The notes under the pieces were generated by a model. It was not told where the DNA came from. It did not search any database and saw only the letters and a list, made by a program, of their open reading frames with translations. Below are positions 22,527-33,256 of a stretch of DNA of 64,000 nucleotides, piece after piece (the stretch's first letter is position 1; each line of letters begins with the position of its first letter). The DNA comes from Rhynchospora pubera (lineage: Eukaryota; Streptophyta; Magnoliopsida; Poales; Cyperaceae). Where the stretch lies: contig CM051463.1 of assembly GCA_028095005.1 (NCBI GenBank), forward strand, positions 82,069,002-82,133,001, in the 5' to 3' direction. Made by a program: the position numbers and the translations under genes.

Positions 22527-25500
22527 ATGAGGTACCACGACGCGATTTGTTCTCTCGACGAGGTCGAGGAGGAAGAAGACGATGAGGTAGTGGAAAGGGA
22601 CAGAGAGGCATCGTACGAGCGAGACGAAGGCGTTGATGGAGAAGAGGAAAGAAGCAAGCGCGACACTCAGACTCAGCGGTCTCTCATGCACACCATACTT
22701 TCCTGGTCGATTGATGAATTAATGGACAAAGATCTCTATCGGGGCAAGGTATATCTGATCACATGATCTCTCTTTGAATCTATGTCATCAAATGCATGCT
22801 TTCGTAGATAGCTAGGCTTGAGTTTACTACTGATGTTATTCTTCCTCAATTAAGGATTATTTATCTGTTAATAGTAGCACCTCGACCACTTTAATTAGTA
22901 CTTGAACTCTGTTTTCATGCTATTTCTCGCTCCTATTAACTTCATTGATCGAAAGAAAATAATGTATTCCTTCAGATTCTAACATTTTCTAAAGTAGTTT
23001 GACTTGTACAGTACAGACACTATCCTTATTAGAAACATTAATTTTGACCTGCAACCAAATTTCTTTTTTCTCCATAATGTTGTGTGAAACCTATTCATTG
23101 TGTGTTCTCGAAGCATATATTTATTTTTATATTGTTTTAATACAGGTACCTACCATACCTAAGTGTTTCTCTTCTGAGGAGGAGTACTTCAATGCTTTCT
23201 TCCCTCCTCTCTTGGAAGAAGTGCATGCTGACATCTCTTCTAGTTTAGAGGAGGTGTCTCGAGCACCTAATGCTAAAGTCTTAGGGATCAAAGAGAGCTA
23301 TACAAAACGTCAGTCGAAATACAAATCAGGGCTATATGAAATGTCAATGAAGACAAACCTCAGAACAGAGGTGTACACACCAAAACATGCTGACATCATT
23401 CTGATTTCTGAGAGTATTCAGCCCCAGAATCCATCACAGATAAGGAAGAATGCAAGCTCATTCACACTTGGTTGGGTCTTCAAGGTAGAACGAGGATGCA
23501 TTTTACATTTCAAGGCTTCTAGAAGAATCAACATAGTTGGTTCGACAACTGAAATAGGAAACAGGCACATAACTTCTACAGAAAATAAAGCCGTGTTATC
23601 CCAGCGGGTGTTTGATGTTGATCAAGAGAACACAAAAGAAAGCAAAGAAACAGACAATTTGTCCAGGTTTAAGTCTTTTCATGTGGTGTTTCTACCGAAT
23701 ATGACAACTTATCAACGCATTTGGAGTGTCCTTCGTACGGGCCTTACAAAGCAATCGAGAATTGTTAGTAGCATACTGCGAAGAAATGTGAGTTCCTCTT
23801 GAGCTACTTGACTACGTAATTATCTAATTTTCTATATTTTTCTGAGAAGTTCACTCACATTTAATTCTTTGTGCTAGGAATTTGATGGATGCTGTACATG
23901 TTCAACCCATACCTACCAAAAAACACAAGAAGAAATACGCAATTTTAATCTTAATGTGTCACAATCTGAAGCTGCAGCAAGCTGTATTTCAGCAAGCGAC
24001 TGTAGGTGCACATCTTCAGTAGAGCTTGTGTGGGGCCCACCTGGTACAGGAAAAACAAGAACAATTGGTGCTATTCTAAAACTTCTCATGGCGCAGACAT
24101 GCAGAACTCTTACATGTGCACCAACCAACACCGCCATCACGCAAGTAGCTTCCCATCTGCTCTCACTGGTCAACGAGTCAAGAGGACATAACACCTGTTA
24201 CCTAGGTGATGTGGTCTTATTCGGTAACAAAGACCGATTGAAGGTTGATAATGAGTTATCTTCAATTTACCTAGATGAGCGTGTCAAGAGGTTAATGGTT
24301 TTCTTGAGTTCACAGACTGAGTTGAAAGATAAATTAGGCTGCACGATAGATTTCCTCTCAAACCAACCTTCTTTGTTCCAGACATTTGGAGTGGAGAGCA
24401 GAACCAACAACACTAGCTTAACTTTCAGAGAGTATCTGATTGACAAAATGGATTCTGTGGCAGGAGACTTGGAGAATTATTTTGTCATGCTGAGAAACAA
24501 TTTGCCAAGTAGGTTGTTTAGGGAGAAGGGGTTTAGTGGCATAGTTCGTGCCCAGAATATGGTCAACAATTTTGTGAAGTTATTACGTAGCGAATCCCTT
24601 TCTGACAAGGATTTGCAAGAGGTTTTTGAGAAAGCCAATGAGCTTGTAGTGTCAGGTATTGATTGTTCTGCAAGTCATGATTGCACTGGAAATGGTGGCT
24701 CTGAGATAATTCTGTTGAAGAAGAACATATGCTTTTGCCTCCGCATGTGCCTCCAAACCTTAAAGGATATTTCAATCAGAAAGCTACAATGTGCACTTCC
24801 TGTCAAATCTGATGAGCGGTCCATCAGGAATTACTGCATAGAAGAGGCGAAGCTTTTATTCTGCACAGTTTCTTCAGCTTATGAATTGCATGAAAGAAGA
24901 ATGGATCCAATTGAGATGCTGGTTATAGATGAGGCTGCACAACTGAAGGAATCTGAGTCTCTGATCCCTCTCCAACTTATTGATGTACGCCATGCATTCT
25001 TAATTGGAGATGAGAATCAGCTAGCTGCCATGGTGAGAAGCAAGGTAGGTTTTGTTTAGTATTTCAAGTGGGTTCTAAGAGATTAAATGTAGTTCTGAGT
25101 AATGTTTTTGCAGTTATTTGTTTTTGTTTGATGTTGAAACAACTACTCCTGGAGTTCCTTGGTTGTCAGGAATATTAGGTGGTGCACACTTGACCCCCAA
25201 AAGAAAAATAGAAAAAAGAAATGTTTCTCGGTCTTATTGTGATATCTTAACCAATACACCTTTTTCCTTTTAAAACTATCTCTATATATATTTTTTGGGG
25301 GATTTTATGCAAGTCGAATAGACAAAATTTTAACTTCTACAAACTGCTTTCTCAGATCTCTGCAAATGCTGCTTTTGGAAGGAGCCTCTTTGAGAGACTC
25401 AGCTTGATAGGCCACAAGAAGCACCTGTTAAACATTCAATATAGAATGCACCCAGACATCCATGTCTTCCCGAACAGAAAATTTTATCGGGGATGCATTT

Positions 25501-27671
25501 TAGATGGGCCTAATGTCAGGAAAGAGAGCTACTCTAGGAGTTGCCTCAATGAGCCGATGTATGGTGCTTACTCCTTCATTCATGTAGTGAACAACAAGGA
25601 CACCTCTGATCAGGCTGGACGGAGTTGCAAGAATTTGGTTGAGGTTGCGGCTGTCTATCATATCATCGAATATCTTGCCAAAGGTAAAGTAGCTATGTAC
25701 ATGTTTATATTGTTATCCACACAAATATAATCCTAAGTTTTCTGGTTATAACTATTCTATATGGCAATTTTAAATTTTCTTCTAGTTCTAATGGGTTGTG
25801 TACATCATCTCCACCTTGTTGTTATGGTTATTGCATTCAAACAAGTTTCTGATGTAAGCAAGAAATATGATTAATAAAGTAGGATCACAAAGTTTGTCAA
25901 TACAAATTGTCCAATCTGCTTTCTCTTTGTAATTAGCTTGTTTATAGATCATCATTGGCCCTTAAATTAAGGTTATCACTGAAGAGACAGTGCCTACTTT
26001 GAAGTAATTTATGCAGTTGGCACATGTACACACTCACACACATACACTATCAGAGTCTGAAAAAAGCCAACTAATCTTTAGTAAACCGGACAGCGTCTGA
26101 GACTGCTCGGCAACATGTAAATGTGGGTGTGATATCTCCTTATGCGGCACAAGTAAACGCCATCCAAAACAGACTTGGAAGAAGATATATGAACCATGAG
26201 TTCATTTCTGTGAAGGTAAGTTCTATAGATGGTTTCCAAGGTGGAGAGGCAGAAGTGATTTTGATATCCACTGTCAGGTCAAATAGAGATGGCACCATTG
26301 GCTTTCTGTCTGATACTCGAAGGATCAATGTGGCCTTGACTAGGGCAAAGTATGTTCCTTCTTTCTGTTATCGTTAGTGGCAAAATTTTCGACTAAGTTA
26401 GAAATAGCACTATTGTTGCCATCTGAGAGTGTACTATGATGCATATATGATCCATGGACCAAAAGTAACAATAGCAATAGCAATATATTTGTGAGATTAA
26501 TTTTGCTGTCCACCAAATGTACCACACATTGAGCTTTTTAATAACACGCCTTAGAATGTAATACACAGTTCCAAGCAACAAATTAAGTCTTGTGTGATTT
26601 TCATTTACACTTTCTGTAATCCAATTTCTAGTGAACCAGAGAAAGTATGGTGATTTATGTTAAGTTATTTCAGGTAACATTTTAAATTTGCTAAAGTTAA
26701 ACAAGTGTAGATGACTTTTTCTTGCAGGCATTGCCTTTGGATTCTAGGAGATGGGGGGACTCTAACAAATAGCAACTCTGTTTGGAAAGAATTAGTACTA
26801 GATGCAAAAGACCGAGGATGCTTCTTTAATGGCTCTGATGATGCTAGACTTGCTGAGATGATAAAAAGTGCCTCTGAAGAACTTAACAGACGTGGAAAAA
26901 GACCAAATTGTGATGAACTTTTGGTAAACAATTTGTCTTTCTTTGATTTGTACACCTTGGATAAGGGTACTATAATTATATCAGTATAAACCCTGTATCT
27001 GTCTTATACCTGCAACTGATATTCCTGGTCTCTTTTGTTTTACTTTGTTGATTTTTGGTTGAATTAGGTATTAGGGTTAATGCTCTAGCAACTAATTGTT
27101 GAAACTTGAAACTCGATATAATCCTCTCTGTACTAGCAACTAATTGTTGAAACTTGAATTAGGTATTATGGATTTGTTAGTACAATTCAGTCATGACCCA
27201 TGATAGTATCAGATGGTAACCTTTCTGCTGCTTTTGCTCACATTTACTTCTGATTTATTTTATTGAAGGGCAGTTTTTCAATTTGTGATTTCTATTTTGA
27301 CAGTCCTCATTTGAATGTACCTCAAACTGTAACATCTAAATTCACAGGACAAATCTATGTCTGAAAAGAGACGTCTTTTTATGTCTGAAAAGAACAACAA
27401 CTTCAACTGCCAGACAAGGAGGGGGCATACGGACGGTGCTGAACATGGCCTGGTGCATGAAGGAGAGACAAGAGCAGAGTCATCCGGTGGTCAGTCTCCG
27501 TTCCCAAGGCCTGTCAGGTATGGACAGCCTCCGTGGCCTGTCAGGTCAGGATGGTCCCCGTGGCCTGTCAGGTCAGGATGGTCCCCGTGGCCTGTCAGGT
27601 CAGGATGGTCCCCATGGCCTGTCAGGTCAAGCCTTCCACCTCCGTCTGGGATAGACTCTAGGCTATCGTGA
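22527..27671 (+). CDS. SEN1/UPF1-like superfamily 1 helicase, copy 2 (intact)
   Basis: Predicted ATP-dependent nucleic-acid helicase of the plant SEN1-like group, probably acting in RNA metabolism; the exact role is unknown. Exons: 22527-22748, 23146-23787, 23878-25044, 25356-25683, 26094-26349, 26728-26923, 27348-27671, giving 1044 aa with all phases consistent. N-terminal acidic/charged region; ILSWSIDELMDKDLY near residue 60; Walker A GPPGTGKT 341-348; DEAA 639-642; GDENQLAA from 665; QYRMHP 705-710; DGFQGGE from 832; RRINVALTRAK 862-872. The C-terminal tail has five 9-residue repeats (WPVRSGWSP type, residues 991-1035). The start ATG follows tctatagaaa, matching the context of copy 1. Cytosol or nucleus cannot be decided. 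Copy 1 lies 22 kb upstream on the same strand. Confidence 0.88.
27507..27641 (+). repeat. Coding minisatellite, 27 bp x 5, in the last exon of helicase copy 2
   Basis: Units at 27507, 27534, 27561, 27588 and 27615. The middle three differ by at most one base; the first and last are diverged. The unit tggcctgtcaggtcaggatg plus gtccccg encodes WPVRSGWSP. Copy 1 has a single unit at the corresponding place (about 5980), so expansion is specific to copy 2. Confidence 0.9.
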
Positions 27672-27918
27672 GGGAGGTCATATGGTTGGATTAAGCGGCA
27701 AGCTGGTGACTTAACAGTATCTTTAAATTAGGGTAAGTGATAAAAGATGGATATGATTTTCTGTAGTTAAAGTTTGCTCATGCAGACAGATTTTGTTGGT
27801 AATCATGGTGTTGTGGTCGTGCTGGTTAGGCTAACTTTTTGTCATTTTGGTTTTGTGTTTGGGAAGTGCAATGGCACAATTAGCTAATCAGTACTTTGTT
27901 GCTTGATGATATCATATA

Positions 27919-30900
27919 TCTTTACTACTTATAAAAGCATCCTACAAAGGTTGTAAGAAAAATCAGACAAAGGTTGTATTATATCCTTAACATCAGATAT
28001 AGATCATTGATTTTTTTTATCTAATATGATCTATGGTCTAGATTTGTATGTCAGATAAAAGGACAGCCATTTATCTGAAACTGGACGGGCGCTGGGATGA
28101 GTTTTAAGCGAACTTGTACGTTCCTGTTCGCGAGTTCGATCCTTGCTTCGTGTTTTATTTATTTTTTTTTCAACTTTTTTTTCGCTCCCATCTCTCCGTT
28201 CCCCTCTCAGAAAAGGAAATAGGTTGCCATCTCGCCTTCGCTCAAAGCCTCAAACCCTACGCTGTTCCTAGGGTTTTGTCTCCTTCACCAACGTCCCTCT
28301 CCTCACTAGGCGGCTCCCCGCCTTTCCAATAGGAAGCTTTGTCCTTTAGCGATATTAGAATTTTGTCCCTTCGCCTCTCTTCCCATTCCCTCATTACAAC
28401 GGCGCTCCTCTTACCTCGCTCCATTGTTTCCCAAAGCCCCTCTCTATGGCCTCATATTTATTTAGAACAACCAGTTTCTCTATGGTCGGCTAACTCCTCC
28501 GCTGGTGAAAGACCGCACTCCCTTTTCTCCTCTCCGTATTCATAGGTCTCTGAGCTCTGGCATCCAGCGATTACTGCTCGAAATCAACGACCCCTTTTCG
28601 CTATTCGCCGATCTATTAGTCGTCGGTCTGGCATACAAGGATTTCATGCGTTGGTGAAGAATCGATTGGCAAAAAGGGGTTGGTGTTGAGGCAAAATAGA
28701 GAGATGATGGAGATAGATCAATCGAAATGATCGGCGAAGTTACCTTCGTGCCCATAGTGACCACTGGTTCCCTTGCGTAAGGTTTCTCCTCTTCTAATTT
28801 GTGGCTATTTTTCTTTGAATTTGGGATCACATTCACCTATACTAATTTAACTTTTTATTGCAAAATATTTTATTTGGTGAACATATTTCATCTAACTTCT
28901 AATACAATACAACTCTGAATTTCGATCACCCGAACACCGCCTAGCTTAATATTGATTTATTTTGTTCATTTGTATCACTTTATGAATTAATATGCTCCAC
29001 TAATGCTACGTATAAGCCAAAAGGATATGTTGTTGGAATTGGCTACTTTATGGTTCTTGAATTTTGAATTATAATTGTTAAACACTAATTGTTGTCAATA
29101 ATTGGCTACTTTTTGCATTTTATTGCTGAATTTCAGCATGCCTTGGTTTTCACCGTGCAAGACAAAGGTAGCAAAAATCAGGCTTCCGTCTTATTTTGCT
29201 GAGAAAACAGCAAATGTAGGAAGTGACAGGTGAGCACAATTTTTATTTGGCTTTACTACTGCTATATATATTTTTTTGTTTTATCTAATATTTGAAATTC
29301 TCTCCTTGGTTTGAATGCCGTGTTTTTTTTTTAAATATAGAATTGAATCAGAATTTTGTAACACAAGACAAATTTCAAAATTCTATCGTGCTTTGGTCAT
29401 TGGTATTATTGACGATGATGAGGTAAATATGGTAATGTACTATCAGTTCGTTCATTTTGCTATATATTAACATATTTATGTAACATGTTGATTCGGTTAT
29501 AATAATTATATTGTTATTTTATTTTATCAGGTTATGACACAGCCCATAGGATTGGTCAAGTATCCTGGAGTTGCACAAGCCCTTTATGTTGCATTTTCAA
29601 CAGGTCCTCTCTCCCTCCTTATTTTTTGCAATGACAATTATTTCTGTGTTAAATGGCATGAGATGAGTGTAGTCCAGATTGTAAACTTTCTTCATACTTT
29701 CCTCTTTTCTTTTATTTATCTTTTTGGCCACGTGGAATTGTAGGCAAGTCTTTAAAAAAATGCTAAATGTTGCTCCTTTTTTGGTTACAAGGTAACTCTT
29801 AGTTTCCTTTTTTTCCTTTTAACCTTATTATTGGAAAATGTATTTTGACTAAAAATGGACATTGCTAGAGCATCGGGAGGCATGTAACATTTGCCTTTAA
29901 ATTGTGTAACATATCTGGCTTCTCACTGACTTTGGCTTTACCTTGTTTCTTATTGGTACGAGCTTGTGTACCAGATTGGGGTGGGTTGGAACATTAGTAG
30001 CTAGAAGTTGAGTGAGATAAATGAGTGAATAAGAGTATTGATAGATCATGAAGATGTACATATCCTCTGGATTAACCTTGGTAACAAGTTTTTTATCAGT
30101 AATGACCTTGGTAACGTGATCTAATGACCTTGGTAACGTGACCTTGGTACCAAATTGGTAAGCATTGTCGGTGCATTTTGAATTTCGTTTGCCGCTCCAT
30201 ATTTTGTTTCGCTATTTAAACAATCAATCCGATGGACAATAAACACACCGATTTTGTTGTTTCAGGTGATCAAAAATAGTTTACTCAATATTTTTTTCTC
30301 ATCTCTTTATTGTCTCTATGAATCTATGGATCTAAATACGACAATGCTTCCTTTTCATCATTTTCTTAATTTCCTACTCAATTAATTTGTTTTGTTTTTG
30401 TTAATTTTTTTCCCTGGCGAATTTCAATGTAAGAGGAAGAAATAAAGTGATTATTAGCTACCACATGATGGTCATTTGGGGTTCTTATAAGCTGTCTGGA
30501 CATTCACTGAAATTGGATGTACATGTAGTGATGTTGTTGGTCATTAGATTAGGACATGGAATTTATTTAGCTTATGTAAAAATTGTGTAATGTGCAAAGG
30601 AAAATCCAAATTTTGTCCATTTAGGCTATCACTTGTAAGTTCAATTGTGTAATCTTAGCAGATTTGTTTATTTATGATTTTGATGTACCTTAAAATTTGA
30701 TCTGGTACGATACCTTAAAAATTGGATTGTGGTCATACGCCCCTAATGGACATTTTTTACGAATCATTTGACCGATTTGAAGTTTTAATGTACAATATTG
30801 CAATATTACAAGTTTACAGCTTGTTCTTATGCAAATAGAAATTTCAAATCGGTCAACCCAATAACAGGACAAGTCTGTTTGGGGCGTTTCACTGCAATAT

Positions 30901-31164
30901 TGCGAACATATCTATTTGGTTGTTTTAACAAACGTAGGTTATTTTCTTCTACACATTTGCAAATAAAATGACATTAACACTTACTATTTGCATTATTAAA
31001 TATAAAAATGCGGGCCCATTCACAAAACCTGTTAGAGCTCATCGCAAGCATTTTTTTAAGAACTATAAAAAAAATTCACATAAAAAAATACATATTAAAA
31101 ATCTTAACTTATGAAATATATCAAATAAAAAATTGCCCGCACATTGAGCGGGCACTGCTGCTAG
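27919..31164 (+). mobile_element. Helitron (non-autonomous) with captured gene exons
   Basis: 5' end tctttactacttataaaag at 27919, following host A. The 3' end has the hairpin gcccgc-acattga-gcgggc (about 31135-31153), then actgctg and CTAG at 31161-31164, before host T. Without the element the host would read gatgatatcatatatgtaataaatgtag. This matches the uninterrupted flank of copy 1 (about 6470-6510, atgattaaatgtagtttgaac). There is no target duplication, as expected for a Helitron. No Rep/helicase ORF is present, so it is non-autonomous. It carries pseudouridine-synthase exons at 29137-29791 and an unidentified CT-rich 5' part at 28140-28560. Confidence 0.88.
29137..29791 (+). pseudogene. 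Captured exons of an RluA-family RNA pseudouridine synthase (PUS5-like)
   Basis: Four exon-like pieces with matching phases and GT/AG borders: 29137-29229 (CKTKVAKIRLPSYFAEKTAN), 29341-29422 (ISKFYRALVIGIIDDDE), 29531-29603 (VMTQPIGLVKYPGVAQALYV) and 29744-29791. The KFYRALVxG and QPIGxVxYPGVAxxLYV blocks are characteristic of plant RluA-type synthases. The catalytic Asp region and the remaining domain are missing and the fourth piece is diverged, so no enzyme is expected. It lies wholly inside the Helitron, which explains its isolation. Confidence 0.75.
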
Positions 31165-31891
31165 TATGTAATAAATGTAGTTGGAACTTGATGCAGTCGG
31201 AGTCTCTCGAAGTAATGTACACCCAGCATTTTTCTATTAGACAAAGAAAAGTCCTTGTATTGAGTATAATTTCTTCAGCCAACGTAGCCAATGCAAACAT
31301 TTTTTTTTTTTTTTGAAAAAAGGCCATTGAGCCCGTTTCTATTGCATAGAAACAAGTTAAATACATCAGTCAACAAACAAAACATCACATATTCAACCAA
31401 AAGAAATGCTCCCTAAAACCAATTGGAGTCACATTAGACTTTCACATAGCTAAAAACCAACCCACAACACATTACAAGCTAACACTCAAGCAACAACCAA
31501 AGATTAGCAATTTAACACAGAACAATTTGAAGAGACTAAAGCGTAACAAGGGACCATTTGCTGTTCCTGCTCTATTCATGCGCCAGCAACAGCTGTTCTC
31601 TGTTCCAACCTTCCCACTCCTCCTGACCTGTCAAGCCTCCCATCTGTGTATCTGCAGTTTGCATTTGAATTGGAATTTCTGCCCAATTAGAAGGAAGCCA
31701 TAGATGGAGATGCATCCTGGTGTGCTCAGTTGTCAGTCCTGCCCAATATATCACATAAGAATGAATCATTAACAATAAAAGTTTTTGTAGTCTTGCACTT
31801 TTTTGCTTGAAATATCACGTCATTAAGCATATTCCAAATGCTCCAACATGCTGCACTAAAACAAATTAAAAAAGCTTATCTATTGCCAGAA

Positions 31892-32572
31892 GGGTTTAGG
31901 CTTAGTAGAACTAAGACGGAGTATATGGGGTGTGAGTTTAGTGGGATACGACCAGTGGACGGAGATGTCTGTCTAGACGGGCAGGTAGTACCTACGAAAG
32001 ATACTTTTCGATATTTAGGGTCGATGCTGCAGAGCGATGGCGAGATAGATGAAGATGTTAGTCACAGGATAAGAGCGGGGTGGGTGAAATGGCGACAAGC
32101 ATCAGGCGTCCTATGCGATAAGAAAGTCCCGCAGAAGCTAAAAGGCAAGTTCTACAGGACAGCGATTAGACCTGCGATGTTGTATGGCGCAGAATGTTGG
32201 GCTACTAAAAGACGACATGTCCAGAAGATGAGTGTAGCTGAGATGCGTATGTTGAGGTGGATCTGCGGTCACACGAGGAAAGATCGGATTGGAAATGATG
32301 ACATACGAGATATAGTTGGGGTCGCACCAATAGAGGAGAAGCTGATCCAACATCGTTTGAGATGGTTTGGACATATCCAACGCAGACCTCCAGAGGCACC
32401 GGTACGTATCGGAATTCTTAATCATTTCGAGAACACCCGGAGGGGGAGAGGGAGACCAAGATTGACATGGGAAGAAGCGGTGAAAAGAGACCTTAAAGAA
32501 TGGAACGTCTCCAAGGAGTTGGCGATCGATAGGAGCGCTTGGAAGTTAGCAATTCATGTACCGGAGCCATGA
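31892..32572 (+). pseudogene. RTE LINE reverse-transcriptase C-terminal fragment
   Basis: Open to TGA at 32570-32572. Reads SRTKTEYMGCEFSG, DTFRYLGSMLQSDGEIDEDV, AMLYGAECWATKRRHVQKM, RMLRWICGHTRKDRIGNDDI, LRWFGHIQRRP and RGRGRPRLTWEEAVKRDL, the stretch found in very many plant RTE copies. The frame is uninterrupted, suggesting a recent insertion, but the catalytic part is missing. An apparent ATG at 31838 lies in L1 DNA and is not its start. Confidence 0.92.
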
Positions 32573-32820
32573 CGTAGGAACTTAGGGGTAAGAGCGATGC
32601 CATAGGTTTGTAGGTCCCTCTATTAGGTCACAGTCGAGGTCTAGGTTTCTACTATTACTATTATTATTAGAGGTATTATTATTAGTATGGCTAGTCTTAC
32701 TATTAGTATTTTTATGTTTTGTATTTTTTTTTTTTGTTCTTGGATGTGTTCTCTTGTTGGATTTCTTTCTAGCCTACCCCAACTTGTTTGGGACAAAAGA
32801 CTTAGTTGTTGTTGTTGTTG
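31892..32820 (+). mobile_element. 5'-truncated RTE-clade LINE nested in the L1
   Basis: 929 bp flanked by the perfect 15-bp duplication tatctattgccagaa (31877-31891 and 32821-32835). The 3' end is cccaacttgtttgggac, then (ttg)n to 32820, the known tail of plant RTE LINEs. It carries the C-terminal part of the reverse transcriptase. Being inserted in the L1, it is the younger of the two. Confidence 0.92.
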
Positions 32821-32835
32821 TATCTATTGCCAGAA

Positions 32836-33200
32836 TGAAGATTAAATGCAAAATCTAAAACATCTTGTAGAGAATTCCAATGACTAAAACTATCTTGACA
32901 CTGGCCCAGCCAAAACCAAATCGTTCTAGCAAAGGGGCAAAAAAGGAAAAGATGATTGTTAGTTTCAACTTCATTACAACCACAACAGCAAGAAGTATCT
33001 CCCTGCCACTCCCTTTTACTCAAATTATGTTTAGTCAAGAGTTTATTGTGCATTACCATCCACATGAAAATTCGGATTTTCAAAGGAAGTCTACAAGACC
33101 ACCAAACCTGTGCTTTGTCTATATGAACACCATCAAAGGCTAGGAATTTGTACATCGATTTTGTAGAGTAATCACCGTCTGTGCACTTGATCTTCTTCAT
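32836..33200 (-). pseudogene. L1 reverse-transcriptase C-terminus (zf-RVT domain fragment)
   Basis: Minus-strand frame with WWSCRLPLKIRIFMWMVMHN, KLLTKHNLSKR, then the metal-binding pattern CCCGCNEVETNNHLFLFC and IWFWLGQC, a textbook zf-RVT domain of plant L1 elements. The frame continues beyond the RTE insert at 31876 (FSAACWSIWNMLNDVIF). No catalytic RT domain is present because of 5' truncation. Confidence 0.88.
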
Positions 33201-33256
33201 TTTTTAAATGGGTATTATGAATGATATCTAGGAGTTCTAACCAATGCAAACATTTT

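Larger units (their letters stand above)
31301..33240 (-). mobile_element. 5'-truncated L1-type LINE, split by an RTE LINE
   Basis: A 13-bp or longer duplication, ccaatgcaaacat, flanks it at 31288-31300 and 33241-33253. The T-run at 31301-31314 is the poly(A) tail on the minus strand. After removal of the nested RTE element about 1 kb remains, covering the zinc-binding C-terminal part of the reverse transcriptase ORF and the 3' UTR. Homology to the copy 1 flank (aatctgagga, cagatcaattagtttgag at about 6953-7005) resumes right after it, at 33270. Confidence 0.85.

Noticed and set aside
27436..27654. Collagen-like Gly-X-Y reading (GPRGLSGQD repeats)
   Set aside because: It is the alternative frame of the 27-bp minisatellite; the spliced helicase frame gives WPVRSGWSP and is in phase with all upstream exons.
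28100..28145. tRNA-like sequence (gcgagttcgatcc)
   Set aside because: Only a T-arm-like motif; no acceptor or anticodon arms can be folded by eye.
31838..31891. ATG-led N-terminus of the RTE reverse transcriptase
   Set aside because: These codons are L1 DNA and target duplication upstream of the insertion point at 31892.
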